A DNA stretch of 64,000 nucleotides from an uncultured Bacilli bacterium. GTDB lineage: Bacteria > Bacillota_I > Bacilli_A > RF39 > UBA660. The stretch is from positions 1 to 64,000 of the forward strand of contig CAKOJQ010000003.1 of the NCBI GenBank assembly GCA_934090795.1. The letters run 5' to 3'. The translations under genes were made by a program, and so were the position numbers. The notes below the pieces were generated by a model. That model saw only the letters and a list, made by a program, of their open reading frames with translations, was not told the origin of the DNA and did not search any database. Below are positions 24,534 to 35,019 of the stretch, piece after piece (the first letter of the stretch is position 1; each line of letters opens with the position of its first letter).

Positions 24534-27164
24534 TTAATTATTTCTTGCTTTAATAGCAGCTTGTGCAGCAGCAAGTCTAGCAACTGGAACTCTAAATGGT
24601 GAGCAAGATACATAATCAAGTCCAACATTATGATAGAATTCAATAGATTTAGGATCTCCACCAGTTTCACCACATACACCTAATTGAATATCAGGTCTTG
24701 TTGATTTTCCACCCTTAACAGCCATTTCGATTAATTTTCCAACGCCTTTTTGATCAAGAGTTTTAAATGGATCTTCTTCATAAATCTTTGTTGCATAATA
24801 ACTTGGTAAGAATTTACCAGCATCATCTCTAGAGAATCCAAATGTCATTTGAGTTAAATCGTTAGTACCAAATGAGAAGAATTCAGCTTCCTTAGCAATT
24901 TCATCAGCAGTAATTGCTGCTCTTGGAATTTCAATCATAGTACCAACTTGATATTTTAATTCAACATTAGCAATAGCAATTTCTTCATCAGCAGTTGCAA
25001 CAACTATATCTTTAACATATTTAAGCTCTTTAACTTCTCCAGTAAGTGGAATCATTATTTCCGGAACAATATCCCAATCAGGATGATTCTTCTTAACATT
25101 AATAGCAGCACGAATGACAGCTCTAGTTTGCATTTTAGCAATTTCTGGATAAGTTACAGCAAGTCTACAACCACGATGACCCATCATTGGGTTAAATTCA
25201 TGTAATCCGGCAATAATTTCTTTAATTCTTTCTACTGGTTTATTTTGAGCCTTAGCAAGTTTTTCAATATCAGCTTCTTCAGTAGAAACAAATTCATGTA
25301 GAGGTGGATCTAAATAACGAATTACAACACTATCACCTTCTAATGCTTCATATAAAGCTTCAAAGTCACCTTGTTGATAAGGTAAAATCTTTTCTAAAGC
25401 AGTTTCTCTTTCTTCTAAAGTATCTGCACAAATCATTTCTCTAAAAGCAGCAATTCTATCTTCTTCAAAGAACATATGCTCTGTTCTACAAAGTCCAATA
25501 CCTTCAGCACCAAGTTCATGAGCCTTCTTAGCATCTCTTGGAGTATCAGCATTTGTTCTAACTTTTAATGTTCTAAATTCATCAGCCCATGCCATTACAC
25601 GACCAAATTCACCAGTAATTGTAGCATCTACAGTTGGAATAATACCTTCATAAATATTTCCAGTTGTTCCATCAATAGAGATTTCATCACCTTCATGGAA
25701 TGTTTTACCAGCTAAAGTAAATTTCTTATTAGCCTCATCCATATGGATATCACCACAACCAGATACACAGCAAGTACCCATGCCACGTGCAACAACTGCT
25801 GCATGACTAGTCATACCACCACGAACAGTTAAAATACCTTGAGCAGCTTTCATACCAGTAATATCTTCTGGAGAAGTTTCAAGTCTTACTAAAACAACTT
25901 TTTCACCTTTTTCAGCCCATTTAACAGCATCATCAGCAGTAAACACAACTTTACCAAAAGCAGCACCAGGTGATGCACCTAATCCTTTACCAATAGCTTT
26001 AGCATTCTTTATAGCAGCTTCATCAAATTGAGGATGTAATAAAGTATCTAAATTTCTTGGATCAATCATTAAAACAGCTTCTTCAGGAGTACGCATTCCT
26101 TCATCAACTAAATCACAAGCAATCTTTAAAGCAGCCTTAGCTGTTCTCTTACCATTTCTAGTTTGTAACATATAAAGTTTACCATGTTCAACAGTAAATT
26201 CCATATCCTGCATATCTCTATAATGATTTTCTAAAGTATTACAAACACTAACAAATTCTTTAAATGCTTCTGGAAATTTTTCTTCCATTTCACTAATATG
26301 CATTGGAGTTCTAACACCAGCAACAACATCTTCACCTTGAGCATTAGTTAAGAATTCACCAAATAATCCTTTTTCTCCAGTAGCTGGATCACGAGTAAAC
26401 GCAACACCTGTTCCACAATCTTCACCCATGTTACCAAAAGCCATAGATTGAACATTAACAGCAGTTCCCCATGAATAAGGAATATCATTATCTCTTCTAT
26501 ATACATTAGCTCTTGGATTATCCCATGATCTAAATACAGCCTTAATAGCGCCCATTAATTGTTCTTTAGGATCACTTGGAAATTCAGAACCAATTTTATT
26601 TTTATATTCTTCTTTAAATTCTCTAGCAAGCTCTTTTAAATCATCAGCATCAAGTTCAACATCTAACTTAACACCTTTTTCTTCTTTCATTTTATCAATT
26701 AATTCTTCAAAGTATTTCTTTCCAACTTCCATAACAACGTCAGAATACATTTGAATAAATCTTCTATAACAATCCCATGCCCATCTTGGATTATTAGATT
26801 TCTCAGCTAATACTTCAACTACATCTTCATTTAAACCTAAATTTAAAATAGTATCCATCATACCAGGCATAGATGCTCTAGCACCACTTCTTACAGAAAC
26901 AAGTAAAGGATTTTCTTTATCGCCAAATTTTTTACCAGTAATCTCTTCCATCTTACCAATATATTCATTAATTTGATCTTGAATCTCTGGACTTATTTCT
27001 TTTCCATCTTCATAATATTTTGTACATGCTTCAGTAGTAATAGTAAATCCCTGAGGAACTGGTAAACCTAAATTTGTCATCTCAGCTAAATTTGCACCTT
27101 TACCACCTAATAGATTACGCATATCAGCGTTACCTTCAGTAAACAAATAAACATACTTTGTCAT
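24534..27164 (-). CDS. ppdK: Pyruvate, phosphate dikinase
   Basis: Interconverts pyruvate + ATP + Pi and PEP + AMP + PPi, probably in the glycolytic direction in an anaerobe. 876 residues, the usual full length. The ATP-grasp N-terminus has GGKGANLAEM (about 20); the phosphohistidine domain has GGMTSHAAVVARGMG (about 450-464); the TIM barrel has GLCRTEHMFF, GHRGCRLA, GTNDLTQMTFGFSRDD and the catalytic Cys in GVCGETGGDP. A GGGAGG ribosome site lies ahead of the ATG. No regulator (PDRP) is adjacent. Confidence 0.98.
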   Translation of the reverse strand: MTKYVYLFTEGNADMRNLLGGKGANLAEMTNLGLPVPQGFTITTEACTKYYEDGKEISPEIQDQINEYIGKMEEITGKKFGDKENPLLVSVRSGARASMPGMMDTILNLGLNEDVVEVLAEKSNNPRWAWDCYRRFIQMYSDVVMEVGKKYFEELIDKMKEEKGVKLDVELDADDLKELAREFKEEYKNKIGSEFPSDPKEQLMGAIKAVFRSWDNPRANVYRRDNDIPYSWGTAVNVQSMAFGNMGEDCGTGVAFTRDPATGEKGLFGEFLTNAQGEDVVAGVRTPMHISEMEEKFPEAFKEFVSVCNTLENHYRDMQDMEFTVEHGKLYMLQTRNGKRTAKAALKIACDLVDEGMRTPEEAVLMIDPRNLDTLLHPQFDEAAIKNAKAIGKGLGASPGAAFGKVVFTADDAVKWAEKGEKVVLVRLETSPEDITGMKAAQGILTVRGGMTSHAAVVARGMGTCCVSGCGDIHMDEANKKFTLAGKTFHEGDEISIDGTTGNIYEGIIPTVDATITGEFGRVMAWADEFRTLKVRTNADTPRDAKKAHELGAEGIGLCRTEHMFFEEDRIAAFREMICADTLEERETALEKILPYQQGDFEALYEALEGDSVVIRYLDPPLHEFVSTEEADIEKLAKAQNKPVERIKEIIAGLHEFNPMMGHRGCRLAVTYPEIAKMQTRAVIRAAINVKKNHPDWDIVPEIMIPLTGEVKELKYVKDIVVATADEEIAIANVELKYQVGTMIEIPRAAITADEIAKEAEFFSFGTNDLTQMTFGFSRDDAGKFLPSYYATKIYEEDPFKTLDQKGVGKLIEMAVKGGKSTRPDIQLGVCGETGGDPKSIEFYHNVGLDYVSCSPFRVPVARLAAAQAAIKARNN

Positions 27165-27190
27165 TAAATCTTCCTCCCTTATAATGTTTA

Positions 27191-28078
27191 TTATGCTCTA
27201 GGATGAGCCTTCATATAAGCAAGTCTTACCTCATCATTAGTTAAATGAGTATAAATACCTGTTGTACCCAAACTAGAATGTCCCAATAATTCTTGCACAC
27301 TTTTAATATTACAACCTTCATTTAATAACATAGTTGCAAAAGTATGTCTAAACGTATGGGGTGATACCTTTGATTTAATACATGATTTCTTAACAATTTT
27401 ATCAATTATAAGTCTTATACCTCTATCAGTTAACTTATCTCCTAAATGATTAATAAATAAATATTCACTATCTTTTCCATTTAATAGTTTACTTCTACAT
27501 TCCTTCAAATAAGAATCAAGAACTGTAGCACATTCCTTATTATAGAATACAAATCTTTCCTTACTTCCCTTACCCATTATCTTAATTTCTCTTTCACTAA
27601 AATCAATATCTTTAATTTTAATATTAGATAATTCACTAACTCTTAACCCAGTAGCAAAAAGCATTTCCAAAATAAGTCTATTACGATATTCATAATCATC
27701 TTTATCAATAACACTTATCATAGTTAAATACTCATCATACTTAAAATAATTAGGTAATCTCTTAGGAACTTTTAAATTACTTGCTGCTTTAAAAGGATTT
27801 CCATTAATCTTTTCTTCTAACTCTAAATAATTATAAAAGCTTCTTATTGAACTATCTATTCTATTAATAGTAGTACTTTTATAATTTTGTTTAGCTAAAA
27901 ATAAAGTAAAATTAGATACATCCTTATATTTAACAGTTAAATAATTTAAATTATTCTTATCTAAATATTCAAAATATTTAAATAAGTCTAATTCATAATT
28001 TTTCTCTGTATAATCCGAATATTTTTTTTCATAAGAAATATAATCTAAAAATTCATATATTATATCTTTTCCTTCCAT
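27191..28078 (-). CDS. XerC/XerD-family tyrosine recombinase
   Basis: 295 residues from the ATG at 28078, chosen for its AAGGAG site; an upstream frame adds 8 residues. A SAM-like N-terminal domain is followed by the catalytic domain with Arg in ATGLRVSEL, Lys in KGSKERFV, HTFRHTFAT, LGHSSLGTT and the nucleophile Tyr in IYTHL. Size and complete R-K-HxxR-H-Y set fit chromosome dimer resolution. It is 26 bp upstream of ppdK with no mobile-element features around it, so a housekeeping Xer is preferred over a phage integrase. XerC versus XerD is not decided. Confidence 0.88.
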   Translation of the reverse strand: MEGKDIIYEFLDYISYEKKYSDYTEKNYELDLFKYFEYLDKNNLNYLTVKYKDVSNFTLFLAKQNYKSTTINRIDSSIRSFYNYLELEEKINGNPFKAASNLKVPKRLPNYFKYDEYLTMISVIDKDDYEYRNRLILEMLFATGLRVSELSNIKIKDIDFSEREIKIMGKGSKERFVFYNKECATVLDSYLKECRSKLLNGKDSEYLFINHLGDKLTDRGIRLIIDKIVKKSCIKSKVSPHTFRHTFATMLLNEGCNIKSVQELLGHSSLGTTGIYTHLTNDEVRLAYMKAHPRA

Positions 28079-28140
28079 ATTATCACTCCTTAAGTCTATC
28101 ATAAAAAAAAGAAAAAAACTATTTTATTTAGCTTCTTTCT

Positions 28141-29625
28141 TTATAATTTTTCAATATTTTCTTTCTTAGTTTTATTTCCTTTTTTTGGCCTTTTCTCTTT
28201 TTTCACATTATTTTCGATTGGTGGTTCAATTGCTATTTTAGTTTTATTTAAAGTTTCTTTATTTTTATTAGAATTATTACTTTTTATAAGTCTAACTATT
28301 AAATAAACTATTATGCAGAATAATGAATAACCTATCCCATAAATATAATATAAATATGAGCTTAAAAATGAATTATAAATGATATTTATTGTGTAGGTTG
28401 TACTTTCACTATTTTCCCCATTTACAACAACTAGAATTTTACTACCATCCGATAATGATGTATTGCCACTTATTGTATAATTATATTGTTCATCGGATTC
28501 TACTGTTAAATTTATTTTTTTGGTTCCATATTTTACTATTAAATTATAATTATAAACATCTTTGTTAAAAACAAAATCATATCCATCTATTTTAATATCA
28601 TTTAATTTTGCTTCGGCTATATAGTTTTTATTAACAACAAGAACATAATTTGTAGTAAACCCACCATTTATAACTCTTACTTCAACAAAATTTACTCCAT
28701 CAACTAAGTTATTAACGTTATCACTTATTTCTACTTTTGCTTCTTTATTAACTGGGATTGCGGATATATCTAAACTTGATATATCTCCTTTAATATTAAT
28801 TACGTATTGAAATATGAATTTATTAAAATTTATATCATGGTCTGTAACGATTAAATCTTCTAGATAATTTATAACTGTATCACTGGTATTTTCGGTATAA
28901 CAAGCATATAATTCTTCACTAGTTGTTATTATATATTTATCCATTTTTTTAGGTGAATCGCAGTTATTATCTTTTGCCCATCCAATGAATGTATAACCAT
29001 CTTTATATGGCTCTTCAATATTTTGAAAGGATATATCACATTTATCATTGGTAGCTTCACAAGATATTGTTTCGATTCTTCCATTAATCATATAATTTAG
29101 TTTTAATTCAAATATCTTAGATGTATCTGCTTTTTTTGTGGTAGTGGTTGTCTTTCTTTCTGTAGTCGTAGTTGTTATAGGCTTTGCTACAGTAGTTGTA
29201 TTAGCAGTAACTGTAACATTGACAGTTAAATCTTTTTGATTATTTCTAAATGTAGTTTCACTATCTAAATATTTATATTTAATGTTTTTTAGAGATATAG
29301 TATATGATTGATTACTACTTACAGTTGGTGCTAAAAAATTAATAATAGCAATTGTAGTTGGAGCGTTATAACCCGGACCAATTATATTTAGATTTTTTAT
29401 ACTTCCATTATTTGTGTATCCTTTTGAATAAACAGCGTTTTTTTCTATGAACTCACTCGGATAATCTAAATTAGCAACAAAATTGTATAAACTATTCGAT
29501 GAATTTGAAATTATACAACTAAATGTACCATCAGACTTTACGTTGCGATCACAATAAAACTCGATGGCAAATGTATTTATTGGAATAATTATTAATAATA
29601 ATAAAATATATTTTAAATTTTTCAC
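28141..29625 (-). CDS. Secreted, C-terminally anchored multidomain surface protein
   Basis: 494 residues. A signal peptide (about 1-20) precedes a cohesin-like beta domain (20-140) and a Thr-rich linker (TTTTTERKTTTTTKK). Next are an InlB-type repeat with GYTFIGWAKDNN (about 210-235) and two cadherin-like beta-sandwich repeats (about 250-430; the second starts AKLNDIKIDGYDF). A transmembrane helix (about 435-460) and a basic Lys-rich tail end the protein. The outside location is clear from topology; the ligand is unknown. It shares the InlB-type repeat with the pilin-signal protein at 4635-6374. Confidence 0.8.
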   Translation of the reverse strand: MKNLKYILLLLIIIPINTFAIEFYCDRNVKSDGTFSCIISNSSNSLYNFVANLDYPSEFIEKNAVYSKGYTNNGSIKNLNIIGPGYNAPTTIAIINFLAPTVSSNQSYTISLKNIKYKYLDSETTFRNNQKDLTVNVTVTANTTTVAKPITTTTTERKTTTTTKKADTSKIFELKLNYMINGRIETISCEATNDKCDISFQNIEEPYKDGYTFIGWAKDNNCDSPKKMDKYIITTSEELYACYTENTSDTVINYLEDLIVTDHDINFNKFIFQYVINIKGDISSLDISAIPVNKEAKVEISDNVNNLVDGVNFVEVRVINGGFTTNYVLVVNKNYIAEAKLNDIKIDGYDFVFNKDVYNYNLIVKYGTKKINLTVESDEQYNYTISGNTSLSDGSKILVVVNGENSESTTYTINIIYNSFLSSYLYYIYGIGYSLFCIIVYLIVRLIKSNNSNKNKETLNKTKIAIEPPIENNVKKEKRPKKGNKTKKENIEKL

Positions 29626-29695
29626 TAACTAGCACCCTATTCCATATATAAAGAATAACATAATTTAAATTAAAATTAAAGAGATATTTTTGATT

Positions 29696-31269
29696 TTATA
29701 ATTGTAAAGATAAACGATATGGATTAGATGATGTTCCATCACCAAATGTAAACATAACTTCAGATTTTAAATATAATGATGAATGAATCGCAATAGCATC
29801 ATAACATAAATCTCCAGCAGCAACTTCACCAGTAGAATATACAACATAAGATATGTGTTCATATTTTGATACAGGTAAAAGCAACCATAATCCACCGTTA
29901 AAAACCAATTATTATTCTTTGCATTATCAGTATTACATTTTGAAATATCGGATGTACAGTCACTATCTAAAGAAGCCCATGCATAATCTGAGTTCTTACG
30001 CCTACTCCACTTATAGCATTCCATCCTCCTAAATTCCATACAACCTCATCTATCATATTTTTATAATTATATCTGATAGAATTTGTATAATCAAAAATAC
30101 CATTTTTACTATTGCTTTGCCCATTATACCATGTTGTTGTACCTGTTTTAGATGGATCTAAGTAATCTCCATTTAGTTTTGCTTTTAAATCAGAGGTTGT
30201 CTAATCATTAAATCCCCCTACCTAAATTTTTAGAAGATTCGGATGAATCCCAAGAATAATTTCCTAATTTTTCGTTACGAACAAGTTTAATTTTTTTAGC
30301 TAATTTACCATTTGAATCAGTTACATTAAATATTCCAATTATTCTCCATAGTTCTCCTGTGTTAGCAAATTCAACATAATTCTTTGGATTAGCACCTGTA
30401 TATCTTATATTTTTATCTACGGTTGGATCTATAAATAATCCATGTTTATTGTTACTATTTAGTTCTTGAACTTTGCTTACATATTCTAATGCATTTATTC
30501 CTTTACTTTCAAAATTAACAATTAACTTATTTGGAATACTATTTAATTTACTAATATTTAAATCCCACTCTCCAGTTGCATAATTGCAACTGAAACTTAC
30601 TGTACTATCTTTTAACTCAGTATTATCTTTATATGCAGTTGATATAGCGCTATAAAAACAAGTTGTAGGTAATTCTTTTACTTCTACTCCATCTACATAT
30701 GCTATGATATCCATATCTTTATCTAAACTTACTACATCATTTATTTGATTTACTAGTTCTAAATCATTCCATATATATCCTGCATTTAAATTAAGTTTTA
30801 TATAATAATCATTATTACTTTTATTATTTGTTAATATAGTTAAAGACTTAGTCTTGTTTGTATTAATAGTTCTACTTACTTCACTAGATTCATCTTCTTT
30901 AGTTACACTTATATCACTTGGTATATTATTACTTGTCTCTGTACAATTTTGATTATTACATAATTCATATGTAAATTCATATTTAACATCTATTTTATTT
31001 AAATTAGTTAATATTATATTAAATTGTTCTATCTTACCTGCTTGTAAATGTAATATTCTATCATTTGACGTGCCACTATTTGTTGTTATATTAAATGATA
31101 AATCATTAACCTTTATATTAGCTATCTTTTTATTTTGACTTGATGTAAACATTGATAATGAATAACCTAATGTAAAAATAAATAACATTAACACTCCAAT
31201 TATAGTTAATATTTTTGCTTGTTTATCTTTTTTTATTAAATTAAAAAATTTGATAAGTTTAGTTTTCAT
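29696..31269 (-). pseudogene. Decayed membrane-anchored surface protein gene
   Basis: The first 353 codons (31269-30208) encode an N-terminal membrane helix (about 20-42), a beta-rich domain with LHLQAGKIEQFNIILTN, and GELWRIIGIFN plus NYSWDSS near the break. The reading then fails: an extra T shifts the frame at about 30210, an in-frame TAG stands where Trp is expected, and at least two more shifts follow. The shifted pieces still read KTGTTTWYNGQ, MIDEVVWNLGGW, SDYAWASLDSDC and FTFGDGTSSNPYRLSL, the ordinary C-terminal half of this family. It is a recent pseudogene, or a phase-variable gene in an off state. Confidence 0.75.
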
Positions 31270-31334
31270 ATTTTGACTCCTATTCTTATCAAATTATATT
31301 ACTAAAAGTTCCGCCAAGCGAAAATATGTTCTAT

Positions 31335-31709
31335 TTATATACTTATATTTCTTATAATACCATACAATATTACAACAATTAATAAACTAGGCATCATTTT
31401 ATTAACTATATTGCTTAATCTATTTTCTTTATTTAAAACGTAACAATAATTAATATATAAATAATAAATAACGAATGGAATTATTAAAATAGTTACTAAA
31501 GCGTTATATTGAAAAGCCTTATTTATATCTAAATTAACTAATGAAAATAAACATCTAGTAACGCCACATCCAGGACACTTTAAACCAGTTATCAAATTAA
31601 ATATACAAGGAATGCCAATATTAAAACTAATATATATTTTATAATATAAAAAGAAAAGTAATATTAATCCTATATTTATTAATACTACTCTATTTATTCT
31701 AGTTTTCAA
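31335..31709 (-). CDS. DUF2752 membrane protein
   Basis: 124 residues with three hydrophobic segments. The motif GLKCPGCGVTRCLFSL at about residues 42-57 is the DUF2752 signature (CPxCGxTR). Members are small integral membrane proteins of unknown function, often near zinc-ribbon or DUF4234 proteins, as here. It overlaps the upstream gene by 11 bp. Confidence 0.85.
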   Translation of the reverse strand: MKTRINRVVLINIGLILLFFLYYKIYISFNIGIPCIFNLITGLKCPGCGVTRCLFSLVNLDINKAFQYNALVTILIIPFVIYYLYINYCYVLNKENRLSNIVNKMMPSLLIVVILYGIIRNISI

Positions 31710-32160
31710 ATTTATTTAAATCACTTTGCATTAAAATAAGACTAATTAAATCAGCTTTAATAATAGATAAAACCATATATATTATTGAATTATCATTAAT
31801 ATCTTTACTATAACTTTGTCCTAAATTATATAATTTTCTACCCATATCATAATTCCAATATATTAAATATAATCCACAAGTTAAAATTGACAATAACACA
31901 ACTGTAATACCAGAAGTAGAATAATCGTCATTTAATGAATTTACATCATCTGTTATGGTAGCAATCCAATATAAACTATATAAACCACAAGTAATAACTG
32001 TTAAAATTATTTGAGTAGCAATATCTCTCTTATTAATTTTAATATTATTTATTTCTTCATTTTTAACTTCTTTATCTTCATTTTCTATTTTTTTACCACA
32101 ATTTGAACAATAAATATCATTACTTTTTATTTCTTTACCACAATTTGAACAATATTTCAT
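31699..32160 (-). CDS. Zinc-ribbon DUF4234 membrane protein
   Basis: 153 residues. Two CxxC pairs (YCSNCGKEI and YCSNCGKKI) form an N-terminal zinc ribbon. A charged linker follows, then membrane helices with the DUF4234 pattern ITCGLYSLYWI and LTCGLYLIYWNYDMG. Function unknown in the family. Its start lies only 2 bp after xseB, and it is coupled to the DUF2752 gene, giving an apparent nusB-xseA-xseB-DUF4234-DUF2752 operon. Confidence 0.85.
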   Translation of the reverse strand: MKYCSNCGKEIKSNDIYCSNCGKKIENEDKEVKNEEINNIKINKRDIATQIILTVITCGLYSLYWIATITDDVNSLNDDYSTSGITVVLLSILTCGLYLIYWNYDMGRKLYNLGQSYSKDINDNSIIYMVLSIIKADLISLILMQSDLNKFEN

Positions 32161-32162
32161 AT

Positions 32163-32381
32163 TTATTCCTCCACTTTAAAGTCTTTTTCTTCACCATTAT
32201 CCATTAATATTTTATTAACAGATTCCGTTGCTTTAGTTAATTTATCTCCACATATTTTAGCAAGTTTCATAGCCTCACTATATGTTTCAATAGATGAATC
32301 TAAATCAATTTCTCCATTTTCTAATTTTTTAACGCTTGCTTCTAGTTCATTCATTAAATCTTCAAATTTTTTATCTTCCAT
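32163..32381 (-). CDS. xseB: Exodeoxyribonuclease VII small subunit
   Basis: 72 residues. FEDLMNELEASVKKLENGEIDLDSSIETY is the XseB helical hairpin, of which several copies clamp XseA. It ends just before the DUF4234 gene and starts 2 bp after xseA. Length is typical. Confidence 0.96.
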   Translation of the reverse strand: MEDKKFEDLMNELEASVKKLENGEIDLDSSIETYSEAMKLAKICGDKLTKATESVNKILMDNGEEKDFKVEE

Positions 32382-32383
32382 AA

Positions 32384-33649
32384 TTATTCTATCCCTTCAA
32401 CTTTCGCATTTATTTTACCCTTAGATAATCTTATATTAATATTATCTCCTACTTTTAGTTTATCACTATCTTTAATTATTTTATCATCCTTAGTTACAAC
32501 TGAATATCCTTTAGATAATATACTTAAAGGATTAAGTAATTCCAACTTATTTAATAATAAATTATATTCATGATATTTTTCTTTAAATAATTCTTCCGGA
32601 TTACATAGTATACGATTATTTTTTAAATGTTCATATTTAGTTTTATTAATTTCAATTTTATTTACAATATAATTATTTAATCTATCAATTAAATCACTTA
32701 ATTTTTGTTCTTTAATTTCATAAATATTAAGTGGATTTGTTAAAACATAAGATGATTTCAATTTATTTAAAACATTTTGATAATTTTTAATTTTAGTATT
32801 AATTATATTAGTACTTCTTAATTTATATTGAGTAATTAAATTAAGTAAATCACTCATATTAGGTACAGCCATCTCTGCTGCCCCAGTTGGAGTTGGTGCT
32901 CTTAAATCAGCCACAAAATCTGCCATAGTAAAATCTATTTCGTGACCAACTGCACTTATTATAGGTATTCTAGAGTTATATATCGCATCAGCAACTACTT
33001 TCTCATTAAACGCCCATAAATCTTCATAAGATCCACCACCACGTCCGACTATTAATAAATCAATATCATCATATTCATTAGCTTTATTAATTTGTCTTAC
33101 AATATCATCTTTAGCAAGTTCACCTTGAACTAAACAAGGAAATAATAAAGTTTCACATATTGGATATCTTCTTTTAATAGTACTTAATATATCTTTAATA
33201 GCTGCCCCAGTTGGTGCAGTAACAATTCCAATTTTTTTAGGATACTTTGGTAACTTCTTTTTATGATCTTCATTAAAATAACCAAGTTCACTAAGTTCTT
33301 TCTTTAAAGCTTCAAACATTAAATAAAGATTACCTAAACCATCATTAGTCATCTCTTCAACATAAATTTGATATTGTCCTGTAGGCGGATATAAAGAAAC
33401 CTTACCACAAACAAGAACTTTCATTCCATCTTCAGGTGCAAAATTTAATTTAGATGCATTAAAAGAAAACATAACCGCATTTATTCTTGATTCTTCATCT
33501 TTTAAAGTAAAATATAAATGTCCTCTAGTATGTCCCTTAAAATTAGATACCTCACCCTTTAAATATACTTTTTGAATATTAGGATCAGTATCAAATTTAT
33601 TTTTAAGATATCTATTTAAAGTACCTACTGTAATATATCTTCTTTCCAT
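32384..33649 (-). CDS. xseA: Exodeoxyribonuclease VII large subunit
   Basis: 421 residues. The N-terminal OB fold (VYLKGEVSNFKGHTRGHLYF, about 25-45) is followed by the catalytic domain with GIVTAPTGAAIKDI, GRGGGSYEDLWAFN and AVGHEIDFTMADFVADLRAPTP, then a coiled coil and a short C-terminal barrel. With XseB it degrades single-stranded DNA to oligonucleotides. It overlaps nusB by one base. Confidence 0.97.
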   Translation of the reverse strand: MERRYITVGTLNRYLKNKFDTDPNIQKVYLKGEVSNFKGHTRGHLYFTLKDEESRINAVMFSFNASKLNFAPEDGMKVLVCGKVSLYPPTGQYQIYVEEMTNDGLGNLYLMFEALKKELSELGYFNEDHKKKLPKYPKKIGIVTAPTGAAIKDILSTIKRRYPICETLLFPCLVQGELAKDDIVRQINKANEYDDIDLLIVGRGGGSYEDLWAFNEKVVADAIYNSRIPIISAVGHEIDFTMADFVADLRAPTPTGAAEMAVPNMSDLLNLITQYKLRSTNIINTKIKNYQNVLNKLKSSYVLTNPLNIYEIKEQKLSDLIDRLNNYIVNKIEINKTKYEHLKNNRILCNPEELFKEKYHEYNLLLNKLELLNPLSILSKGYSVVTKDDKIIKDSDKLKVGDNINIRLSKGKINAKVEGIE

Positions 33650-34041
33650 TACTCGTTTATAATCCTATCTAAACAAGCATTAATCATCTTTCTAACTGCA
33701 TCATCACTATATTTCTTAGCAAGTTCTAAAGCCTCATTAATAACCACGATATTAGGTGTATCCATATATTTTATTTCATATATAGCCATTCTAAGAATAG
33801 CACCACCTGTTAAATCTAATCTATCAATTGTCCAATCTTTTAAATATTCATTTGCAATATTAGTTAATTCATCAAAATTAGTAACAATCCCATAAACCAT
33901 ATCTTTAACAAACTCATTATCTATCTCAACATTTTCTTTAATAACATCATCTACATCATAACTCATTTTATTATTCTTATATAAAGTTATTTGATAAATA
34001 ATAGTCATTATTTTTTCTCTTAATTCACTTCTACTTGCCAT
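33649..34041 (-). CDS. nusB: Transcription antitermination factor NusB
   Basis: 130 residues, all-helical. It begins with SELREKIMTIIYQI and contains WTIDRLDLTGGAILRMAIYEI and NEALELAKKYSDD, the family signature. It acts with NusE at boxA of rRNA operons. First gene of the xse operon, the same order as in Bacillus. Confidence 0.95.
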   Translation of the reverse strand: MASRSELREKIMTIIYQITLYKNNKMSYDVDDVIKENVEIDNEFVKDMVYGIVTNFDELTNIANEYLKDWTIDRLDLTGGAILRMAIYEIKYMDTPNIVVINEALELAKKYSDDAVRKMINACLDRIINE

Positions 34042-34168
34042 ATATAAACCTCTTTCTTAAGTAATTATAACACGTCTAAATTAAATAATATATAATAAAA
34101 TTTCAAATAAAAAGAAATATTAATTGTTATCTTTTAACTTCAATATTTCTTCGATTAATTCTAAACAA

Positions 34169-34960
34169 TTATCTTCTTTCATTAATCATTATAAGTGATT
34201 TTTCAACATGTTTATTTTCATCACTTAAACTTTTATTAATTATTATCTCTAATTTATTAATACCACTTTTATATTTATATAAAACCTCTTCAATATCTAT
34301 ATCTAATAATGAAGCTATTTCTTCAAATTTAAAAGTTCTTCCTTTAAATAAGCCTAACACTAAACCGATAATTATTGTTTCTTCACTAGTTAATGAATTA
34401 AAATTTAACTTTGAATTATTAAGTATTGAATATAAATTAAAATCTTTTAAATTTTGTCCATTCAATCTAGCAAGTTCATAAATTATATTAGAATTATTAA
34501 TTCCTTGAAACATATCATTAACAACATATTTTTTAATTATATCTTCACTTAATAAACCAGCAGATTTAACAAATAAACTAGATTCAAACTCTAAAATAGA
34601 TTCATTTATCTGCCATTTAACAGGTCTAATTTCTATCCAATTACGTTTATTATCCTCTAAATTATTTACACATACATACTTAATATTGTTATACATTATA
34701 ACAGGATACTTATTAAATTTAACTTCCCCACTTAATGTATTTTGTGGAATATTATAAAAATCATTAGTTATATGTTTACCGCCTTTTTTATTTAACTTTG
34801 ATTGCATCATACTATCTGTAATAACTAAAGGATATTCACCTAAATAAACAAAACCTTTATTTCCTATAAAAGGTTTAATTAAATTAATTAAATTATCATC
34901 AACTTCTATTACCAATTTACGATTTCTATCTTCCAAATAAACATTTTTAATATAATTCAT
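34169..34960 (-). CDS. Hypothetical protein with sigma-region-4-like HTH
   Basis: 263 residues from the ATG at 34960, which has an AGGAAGTG ribosome site; the longer frame adds 12 residues. No membrane segment. The C-terminal part (about 195-245: SEETIIIGLVLGLF, then FEEIASLLDIDIEEV) resembles sigma-70 region 4, the region that binds -35 elements. The N-terminal two-thirds match no sigma domains. It could be a regulator, but the homology is weak and only pattern-based. Confidence 0.5.
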   Translation of the reverse strand: MNYIKNVYLEDRNRKLVIEVDDNLINLIKPFIGNKGFVYLGEYPLVITDSMMQSKLNKKGGKHITNDFYNIPQNTLSGEVKFNKYPVIMYNNIKYVCVNNLEDNKRNWIEIRPVKWQINESILEFESSLFVKSAGLLSEDIIKKYVVNDMFQGINNSNIIYELARLNGQNLKDFNLYSILNNSKLNFNSLTSEETIIIGLVLGLFKGRTFKFEEIASLLDIDIEEVLYKYKSGINKLEIIINKSLSDENKHVEKSLIMINERR

Positions 34961-35019
34961 AATAACACTTCCTTTAAACCTCACATATAATAACACTATT
35001 ACTAATTATTTACTAGTTT

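Noticed and set aside
27191..28078. Phage or element integrase
   Set aside because: The recombinase has Xer size and motifs, sits beside ppdK, and has no att-like repeats or phage genes nearby.
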